In this document: one piece after another, positions 14,330-19,785 of the stretch
How the letters are laid out: each line of letters starts with the position of its first letter
Numbering within the stretch: position 1 is the first letter of the stretch
NCBI GenBank assembly: GCA_964591175.1
Contig: CAZQAF010000065.1
Coordinates: forward strand, 1 to 19,785
From: UBA11574 sp964591175
Lineage (GTDB): Bacteria > Desulfobacterota > Desulfobacteria > Desulfobacterales > UBA11574
DNA: 19,785 nt
Direction of reading: 5' to 3'
The notes under the pieces: generated by a model
What the model saw: the letters and a program-made list of their open reading frames with translations, nothing else
Database searches by the model: none
What the model was told of the DNA's origin: nothing
Made by a program: the position numbers and the translations under genes

Positions 14330-15598
14330 ATGGGCAACGGCGAATTCAAAAAATTTATCATCTATTCTCTCTTTCTGGCGGTGCTTATACTGCCGATGGT
14401 GGGTTTTCCCGGCACCCATTTTGAGGCAAAAAGAGCTTTTATCGTGTGGGGAGTTTTTGTCGGCGTTCTTGCCCTGGGCATGTTGAATCAGGTTGTGCGG
14501 CAAAGCGGCATTTACCAAAAAACTTTGGGCGGGCGTCATTCAGTCAGTCACCGAGTATCGAAACAATTTAAAAAAATACCTGTTAGACACTGGACTCTCA
14601 TGCTGTTGGCTGCCGTTGCAGCATATCCGTTGCTGGCAAACAACTACATGGTGGATGTGGGGATTACGTGCCTGATCTATATTGTTCTGGGATTGGGTCT
14701 TAATATAGTGGTCGGACTCGCGGGTTTGCTGGATCTCGGGTATATCGCCTTTTATGCGGTGGGCGCCTATACTTACTCCCTGCTCAATCTGCATTTCGGT
14801 ATGTCTTTTTGGCTCTGTCTGCCCATCGGCATTCTTTTAGGGGCGATTCTCGGCTGTGTTATCGGGTATCCCACACTCAGGATGCGAGGTGATTATCTTG
14901 CCATTGTCACCATGGGTTTCGGAGAAATTATTCGTCTGGTTTTAAATAATTGGGACAGTCTTACAAAAGGGCCTAACGGGTTGCTTGGAATGGCCAAACC
15001 GTCGGTCATGTATCCGGCATTTTCTCAAGGCGGTTTGGAGTGGGCGACGTATTCGTTGAAATCTTTGCACGCCCTTTACTATTTTATATTGCTGATTGCT
15101 GTGTTGACCGTTATCGGGGTTCGAAGACTGGATCAATCCCGTATCGGTCGCGCATGGGTTGCCATCCGTGAAGATGAGGTGGCGGCCGAATTGTCCGGGG
15201 TTCCCACCACCTGGCTGAAATTGCTCGCTTACGCGATGGGAGCGGCTTTTGCTTCGGTGGCGGGGGCGTTCTTTGCCGCCAAGCTGAGTTACACCAATCC
15301 GAACTTTTTTATTTTCATGGAATCCTGTATTGTCCTTTGCATCGTTGTTTTAGGAGGTGCAGGCAGCATCCCCGGTGTTATTCTGGCGGGCGTTCTTTTG
15401 ATTGCCGTTCCGGAAGTATTTCGAGAGCTGCAAGATTATCGAATGTTTGCATTCGGTCTGGCAATGGCGGTGATGATGGTTTTACGGCCGGAGGGCCTTA
15501 TTCCGGCAACGCGTCGCAAACTTGAACCATCCGACATTGAAACAGACACCATTGAAGAATTGGAGGAGAGCTATCAAGCCGTCGATTCTCGAACTTAA
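14330..15598 (+). CDS. livM: LIV ABC importer permease LivM
   Basis: A 422-residue permease partner of LivH. It has a long N-terminal region (two helices plus a polar loop up to about residue 88), as in E. coli LivM, followed by YIVLGLGLNIVVGLAGLLDLGYIAFYAVGAY, the segment YPTLRMRGDYLAIVTMGFGEIIRL, the coupling region IREDEVAAELSGVPTTWLKLLAYAMGAAFASVAGAFFA and VVLGGAGSIPGVILAG. The ATG at 14330 has AAGGG 6-7 bases upstream; an in-frame GTG at 14312 would add six residues and overlap livH by 17 bases. The acidic C-terminal tail overlaps the start region of livF. Confidence 0.93.
   Translation: MGNGEFKKFIIYSLFLAVLILPMVGFPGTHFEAKRAFIVWGVFVGVLALGMLNQVVRQSGIYQKTLGGRHSVSHRVSKQFKKIPVRHWTLMLLAAVAAYPLLANNYMVDVGITCLIYIVLGLGLNIVVGLAGLLDLGYIAFYAVGAYTYSLLNLHFGMSFWLCLPIGILLGAILGCVIGYPTLRMRGDYLAIVTMGFGEIIRLVLNNWDSLTKGPNGLLGMAKPSVMYPAFSQGGLEWATYSLKSLHALYYFILLIAVLTVIGVRRLDQSRIGRAWVAIREDEVAAELSGVPTTWLKLLAYAMGAAFASVAGAFFAAKLSYTNPNFFIFMESCIVLCIVVLGGAGSIPGVILAGVLLIAVPEVFRELQDYRMFAFGLAMAVMMVLRPEGLIPATRRKLEPSDIETDTIEELEESYQAVDSRT
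15562..15568 (+). promoter_or_regulatory. Ribosome site of livF pointing at an ATC codon
   Basis: GGAGGAG within the end of livM is placed for initiation at 15573, where the in-frame codon is ATC rather than ATG, GTG or TTG. This determines the livF start discussed under that gene. Confidence 0.6.
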
Positions 15599-16289
15599 GA
15601 ACGTGCATACGTATTACGGGAATATTCATGCCTTGAAAGGCATTTCCTGTACGATTCCTTCCGGCGATATCGCCTGCTTAATCGGTGCAAACGGCGCCGG
15701 CAAATCAACGACTTTGTTAACGATATTCGGGGTTCAGCGTGCAGCCAGGGGTGAGATCCGTTTCAAAGGCCACCCGATCCACCGTCTCCGGCCCGAACAA
15801 GTAGCTGTTCAGGGGATTTCCCAAGCGCCCGAAGGACGACAGATTTTTGCACGAATGACAACGCTGGAAAATCTGGAGATGGGGGCTTATTTGCGCAATG
15901 ACAAGGCTGAGGTGGCCAGTGATATGGAATGGGTATTCGGCCTTTTTCCGAGATTAAAGGACCGAGCCCGTCAGCTGGGCGGGACCTTAAGCGGCGGAGA
16001 GCAGCAGATGCTCGCCATCGGACGGGCCCTTATGTCGCGGCCGGAACTCTTGTTGCTGGATGAGCCGTCTTTGGGCTTGGCTCCCAAACTGGTGGAGAAG
16101 ATCTTTGAAACCATTCTGGAAATCAACAAAAACGGGGTGACTATTTTTCTGGTAGAACAAAATGCTCACATGGCGCTGAGCATCTCAAATACCGGCTATG
16201 TTATGGAAACCGGTCGAATCGTATTGACAGACAGTGCAGCGGCACTCTTAAAAAACGAAAAGGTCAAAAAAGCATATTTGGGGGAATAA
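15573..16289 (+). CDS. livF: LIV ABC importer ATPase LivF, with non-standard start
   Basis: The second ATPase of the importer, 238 residues if begun at 15573 (E. coli LivF is 237). Motifs are Walker A GANGAGKS (38-45), signature LSGGEQQMLAIGRAL (139-153), Walker B LLLLDEPSLGLAP (159-171) and LVEQNAH, where the switch histidine position is Gln/Asn as usual in LivF. The strong GGAGGAG at 15562-15568 and family length both point to codon 15573, which reads ATC-AAG-CCG. The nearest standard in-frame starts are TTG at 15522, 15537 and 15552, none with a good ribosome site. ATG changed to ATC, a rare ATC start, a TTG start or a sequence error are the options. The reading frame is otherwise intact and overlaps livM by 26 bases. 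Confidence 0.9.
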   Translation: MKPSILELKNVHTYYGNIHALKGISCTIPSGDIACLIGANGAGKSTTLLTIFGVQRAARGEIRFKGHPIHRLRPEQVAVQGISQAPEGRQIFARMTTLENLEMGAYLRNDKAEVASDMEWVFGLFPRLKDRARQLGGTLSGGEQQMLAIGRALMSRPELLLLDEPSLGLAPKLVEKIFETILEINKNGVTIFLVEQNAHMALSISNTGYVMETGRIVLTDSAAALLKNEKVKKAYLGE

Positions 16290-16340
16290 GGGCTGAAATA
16301 ATTTTTTCCCAGGTCTTGATGCGAGAACAAGGTCTCGATG

Positions 16341-17291
16341 CTAGGGTTGATCCGTGCGGCGTTGTGCCCGGATCATACTTGGCGATTTATTATCCTGTTC
16401 CTGATGCAATTGAAGTATGATAATGGATGCAATGATAATGATGCCGCCGACGATCTGAGCGGTCTCCATGAGTTCATTTAAAAAAAGATAGGATATTATG
16501 CCGGCCGTGATGGGTTCAAGCGTGGCGGTGATGCTGGCGCGGGTGGATCGAATCAGGTTGATTCCTTCCAGGTAAAGGCCAAAAGGAACCAGCGTCCCTA
16601 AAACACCGATATATAGTATCCATGACCATTGCACCGGAGAATAGGCGTGCATGAAAGCTTCAAGGGGAGGATGCAGTACGTTCCACACAAGGGCCCCGAA
16701 AAAGAGTGCAAAAAAAAGTACGGTCCACGGATTATAACGGCGCATGCCGTATTCACCATGGATGGAATACCATGCAAAGGTGACAGCTGACAGAATGCCG
16801 CTGATAATACCTATGATATTCATGGTCAAAATATCAAGATTATAAGCACCGACAACGAGATAGCAGCCGAACGTGGCCCCAAGCAGCGCCACAATGGTTG
16901 CCGGTGCAAGCTTTTCTCGCATAAACACCACCGAGTGGATCGCTATAAAACTCGGCGCAAGGTACTGAAGCAGGATAGCTGCGGCGACCTTGATTTTACT
17001 GATGGTAAAGAGATAAGTGAATTGAACGCCGGCCATCCCGACGGTACCGAACAGCATAAAATATAAAATATCTTTTCGGTCTATTTTAAGAAGGGATGCG
17101 TTGCGTATCAGCAACCATAAAAATAAGAGGACCGTGGATATGGTCAGGCGAAGTTGTACCAACTGGTAAGGCGTAATGCCGCTTTTAAAGAGAAATTTTG
17201 CCGATGCGCCGGACAGCCCCCACATTAAGGCGGCCAAAACGACATAAAGATAGCCCCAGCGATAGTTTTTAATGGATGTTTTTGATGTCAC
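16341..17291 (-). CDS. DMT-family (EamA) transporter
   Basis: A 316-residue inner-membrane protein with two EamA repeats and about ten helices. It opens with WGYLYVVLAALMWGLSGASAKFLF; repeat 2 contains GTLVPFGLYLEGINLIRSTRASITATLEPITAG, a strong family hallmark. Likely an exporter of amino acids or metabolites; the specific substrate is unknown. The start is GTG at 17291 with only a weak ribosome site (TAGAAA). The tail (last about 20 residues) is charged and cytoplasmic. It converges with livF (51 bp between stops) and is divergent from ald. Together with the similar gene at 8966 it flanks the liv locus. Confidence 0.9.
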   Translation of the reverse strand: MTSKTSIKNYRWGYLYVVLAALMWGLSGASAKFLFKSGITPYQLVQLRLTISTVLLFLWLLIRNASLLKIDRKDILYFMLFGTVGMAGVQFTYLFTISKIKVAAAILLQYLAPSFIAIHSVVFMREKLAPATIVALLGATFGCYLVVGAYNLDILTMNIIGIISGILSAVTFAWYSIHGEYGMRRYNPWTVLFFALFFGALVWNVLHPPLEAFMHAYSPVQWSWILYIGVLGTLVPFGLYLEGINLIRSTRASITATLEPITAGIISYLFLNELMETAQIVGGIIIIASIIILQLHQEQDNKSPSMIRAQRRTDQP

Positions 17292-17434
17292 TTTCTACGA
17301 ATCATTGAACTATAGTATTCACGCGTTGATGCGCAAAAGAAATGCAAATAACCGTTCATGTCCAAGGCTTTAAAGGACGCGTAACATTACTAAACAGTTA
17401 AGATGGATGTCAAACTTATTTTTGTGGAAAAAGA

Positions 17435-17450
17435 AGTTAGCGTACTAACT
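17435..17450. promoter_or_regulatory. Dyad AGTTAG-CGTA-CTAACT before ald
   Basis: A perfect 6+6 inverted repeat with a 4-base centre, ending 7 bases before the ribosome site of alanine dehydrogenase. Its place and symmetry fit an operator for a dimeric regulator, or a small hairpin close to the ribosome site. The binding protein is unknown. Confidence 0.45.
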
Positions 17451-17470
17451 CACGGTAGAAGGGGGACGTT

Positions 17471-18583
17471 ATGCAAATCGGTATTTTAAAAGAGATAAAA
17501 ACAAAAGAAAACAGGGTTTCGGTTACACCGGAAGGTGTCGAGCAGATGCGGCAACACGGACATGAGGTGCGGGTTGAAACCGATGCCGGTTCCGGGTCTG
17601 ACTTTTCCAACAAAGAATATGAAAACGCCGGGGCAATAATCTGCAGTACTTCGAAAGAGATTTACCAGGAATGCGAGATGATTATGAAAGTAAAAGAACC
17701 CCTTCCCGTTGAATATCCGTTTATCCAAAAGGGGCAGGTTCTGTTTACCTATTTTCATTTTGCCGCATCTTTGGAACTCACAAAAGCCTTTATGGACTCC
17801 GGAGCTGTTGCCGTTGCCTATGAGACCGTTGAACAACAAAACGGATCCCTGCCGCTGCTGACCCCCATGAGTGAAGTCGCCGGCCGACTGGCCGTCCAGG
17901 AAGGCGCCAAATACTTGGAAAAGACATATGGCGGCCGCGGTGTCCTTCTCAGCGGAGTTCCAGGAGTCGAGCCCGGCGTTGTTCTGATAATCGGTGGCGG
18001 GATTGTGGGGACCAGCGCCGCCGGAATCGCCTGCGGTCTTGGTGCAAAGGTGTATGTGCTCGACACCCGTCCTGATCGGCTTAGATATCTGGCGGATATC
18101 ATGCCCAGGAACTGTTTTCCGATCATGTCCAGCCCGGCTACCATCAGAAGACTTTTAAAAGAAGCGGATGTTGTCGTGGGCGCTGTTTTGATTCATGGGG
18201 CTGCGGCTCCCAAATTGATCACCCGCGATATGTTGAAAATCATGAAGAAAGGATCGGTCCTTGTTGATGTGGCCATCGACCAGGGCGGGTGCGTTGAAAC
18301 CGCAAAACCCACCACGCACGATGATCCTATATACGAGGTCGATGGTATTATCCATTACTGTGTAGCCAATATGCCCGGTGCGGTTTCATATACTTCCACA
18401 AAAGCGCTTACCAATGTAACGTTGCCGTATGCCCTTGAGATTGCGGATAAAGGATATAAGAAAGCGGCAAAAGAAAATCCGGAGATTCTCAAAGGCATCA
18501 ATATTCTCAAAGGGAAGGTAACCTATAAAGCGGTGGCCGATGCCTTTGATTTGGAATATTGTCCGGTGGAAACCCTGCTATGA
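17471..18583 (+). CDS. ald: Alanine dehydrogenase
   Basis: A 370-residue NAD-dependent alanine dehydrogenase converting L-alanine to pyruvate, ammonium and NADH, in the cytoplasm. Catalytic and binding residues align with the known family numbering: Arg15 (KENRVSVTP), Lys75 (MKVKEPL), His96 (YFHFAAS) and Asp270 (VDVAIDQGG). The Rossmann motif is IIGGGIVGTSAAG (173-185) with Asp198 after the second strand, which favours NAD over NADP. The C-terminal NMPGAVSYTSTKALTNVTLPY is diagnostic. AAGGGGG at 17458-17464 supports the start. It lies next to amino-acid transport genes and probably feeds amino-acid-derived carbon into pyruvate. Confidence 0.96.
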   Translation: MQIGILKEIKTKENRVSVTPEGVEQMRQHGHEVRVETDAGSGSDFSNKEYENAGAIICSTSKEIYQECEMIMKVKEPLPVEYPFIQKGQVLFTYFHFAASLELTKAFMDSGAVAVAYETVEQQNGSLPLLTPMSEVAGRLAVQEGAKYLEKTYGGRGVLLSGVPGVEPGVVLIIGGGIVGTSAAGIACGLGAKVYVLDTRPDRLRYLADIMPRNCFPIMSSPATIRRLLKEADVVVGAVLIHGAAAPKLITRDMLKIMKKGSVLVDVAIDQGGCVETAKPTTHDDPIYEVDGIIHYCVANMPGAVSYTSTKALTNVTLPYALEIADKGYKKAAKENPEILKGINILKGKVTYKAVADAFDLEYCPVETLL

Positions 18584-18629
18584 GCCCTTTGGAAAACGTC
18601 CTCTTTTTTCCAATCCCTGCGTCAGGCTC
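18582..18629 (+). terminator. Possible stem-loop after ald
   Basis: GAGCC (18582-18586) can pair with GGCTC (18625-18629), and TTGGAAAA (18589-18596) with TTTTCCAA (18606-18613). It overlaps the ald stop codon. There is no long T run after the outer stem, so it may be an mRNA-end structure rather than a true terminator. Confidence 0.35.
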
Positions 18630-18778
18630 GAATTTTAATCCTCGAAATACTAGATGTATGTCTGTGGTTAAAATTTTCGCCTTTCTTGGTCTTGAAAAAA
18701 AATGAATATTTTTCAAAGGTCTCAGTATATATAATTTTTTTAAACCTTTAATATGATGTTAAGTTCAGATATTTCGAA

Positions 18779-19785
18779 TTAATAGTTGGATTCCACGATT
18801 TTTGCCAATTCATCGAAATCTTCAATAATATAATCAGCGTTTGCGCATTCCAGATCTCTTCTCAACCGGTCTTTATCTGATGATGATTTAAGAATTCCGA
18901 TACTGATATATCCTGCTCTGGCATTTGAAGCCGCCATCATGTCATCGGGCATGTCTCCGACATAATAATGTCCGGACACCCTGTTTTCCAGAGCCCCGGC
19001 GATGGCGTCGAGCATAAACGGATTCGGTTTGCTGAGAGAAACCTTTTTCTTGTCATTTTTAAATCGTTCTTCCTCTTCATTTATGCAATCATCCAGCGTT
19101 AGGACGTAAGTAAAATACTTTTTCAGATTAAATAATTCAAGAGGATAGTCTGCCTCGACCCGGGGCCGGCCGGTGGCGATGGCCAAGATATTCCGTCGGG
19201 ATAGGTTTTCAAGAGTGGATTTGTCGATCAGCAAGGTTTCTTGATCGATGAGTCCTTTTTCGTGAAATACTTTTGACTGAACCTGATAGGTGGATTCGAA
19301 AAGCGCTTCCCCAAGATAAATCTCCTGAAAGATCTGTTTTATGATATTTCCGCTGCCAATATCACCGGTATAGAGGCGGGTAATAAAATCGTTTGATATT
19401 CTGCCATTTCTATCAAAGAGTGCAGATAAGGGATTGCTTTTTTCTTGCAAAAATCGGGCAAGACCGGAAACGTCGGCGCGTTTAATGGTCCTTTTATAGT
19501 TGCGCCAAGGGTTTGAGTCATGGTCTTCTATCGATATTTGGACGCGTGTGAACACGCGTGTGAACAAAAGATTGATAATTAAAAAGGTTAAATCCCAGTC
19601 ATTATTCAAACCGCCGCTTTGTTTTACTCGGGCAAGTTCCGCATGGGAGAACAAAGGGTCCGGCAAGTTTTCCCACGAAGCAGCGCCTTTAAAAAAAAGC
19701 CTGGCAGCCATTCTAACAGCCTCTCGGTACGATCTTGACACATCGATGATGACGCCATCCATATCGAAAACAATTAATGCCCGGG
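18779..19785 (-). CDS. HAD-family phosphatase (partial, start beyond window)
   Basis: A HAD-superfamily hydrolase, at least 335 codons. The frame stays open to the window edge, encoding ALIVFDMDGVIIDVS, so the ATG at 19762 inside the FDMDGV motif cannot be the start; the true N terminus lies past 19785. Counting from that internal Met, motif I is DMDGV, motif II Thr197 in IATGRPRVEAD, motif III Lys245 in SLSKPNP, and motif IV GDMPDD (269-274). A helical cap lies between motifs I and II, as in subfamily IA. The DVSRSYREAV stretch after motif I resembles the TIGR01548 group; substrate is unknown. It is in its own transcription unit, convergent with ald. A perfect 12-bp tandem duplication (19542-19565) repeats FTRV in the cap. 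Confidence 0.85.
   Translation of the reverse strand, partial: RALIVFDMDGVIIDVSRSYREAVRMAARLFFKGAASWENLPDPLFSHAELARVKQSGGLNNDWDLTFLIINLLFTRVFTRVQISIEDHDSNPWRNYKRTIKRADVSGLARFLQEKSNPLSALFDRNGRISNDFITRLYTGDIGSGNIIKQIFQEIYLGEALFESTYQVQSKVFHEKGLIDQETLLIDKSTLENLSRRNILAIATGRPRVEADYPLELFNLKKYFTYVLTLDDCINEEEERFKNDKKKVSLSKPNPFMLDAIAGALENRVSGHYYVGDMPDDMMAASNARAGYISIGILKSSSDKDRLRRDLECANADYIIEDFDELAKIVESNY

Noticed and set aside
1..19785. CRISPR array, phage, transposase, toxin-antitoxin, tRNA or rRNA
   Set aside because: I looked for regular spacer-repeat patterns, integrase or transposase motifs and conserved RNA segments and saw none.

Overview
The window looks like one scaffold segment from a Gram-negative, probably anaerobic bacterium of the Desulfobacterota (Desulfobacterales-like). 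I infer this from the moderate GC, the MASE3/PAS histidine kinase paired with an NtrC-type regulator, a second sigma-54 activator with its own -24/-12 promoter, a complete branched-chain amino-acid ABC system beside alanine dehydrogenase, and AT-rich repeat elements between genes. No rRNA or tRNA is visible, so this placement is an inference. Two runs of exactly 100 N (3575-3674 and 10047-10146) are scaffold gaps. Both are flanked by identical sequence (25 bp and 55 bp), so they are probably unmerged contig overlaps.

Region 1 (1-3544) is a two-component operon: a membrane sensor kinase (122-2155) and a sigma-54 response regulator (2174-3544). Region 2 (3545-4099) has no gene. It holds the first gap, a 9-bp repeat array with an inverted counterpart, and a good sigma-54 promoter. 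Region 3 (4100-6386) is a small signalling cluster: a sigma-54 activator without a receiver domain, a stand-alone CheY-like receiver, and two small cysteine-rich proteins of unknown function. This is the least explained gene group here. Region 4 (6387-6782) has no recognisable gene.

Region 5 (6783-8678) encodes an ADP-ribosylglycohydrolase-fold protein with an altered metal motif and a CDF metal-cation exporter. A repeat element at about 8750-8870 follows; its core folds into a fully packed three-way junction.

Region 6 (8966-18583) centres on amino-acid handling. In order it holds a DMT/EamA exporter (minus), an ornithine cyclodeaminase/mu-crystallin-family dehydrogenase, livG, livJ, a strong terminator, livH, livM, livF, a second DMT/EamA exporter (minus), and alanine dehydrogenase. 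Together these suggest uptake of an amino acid or related compound, NAD(P)-linked deamination, and possible efflux of excess amino acids. livF has no standard start codon at the position where its ribosome binding site points. Region 7 is a HAD-family phosphatase on the minus strand that runs off the right edge.
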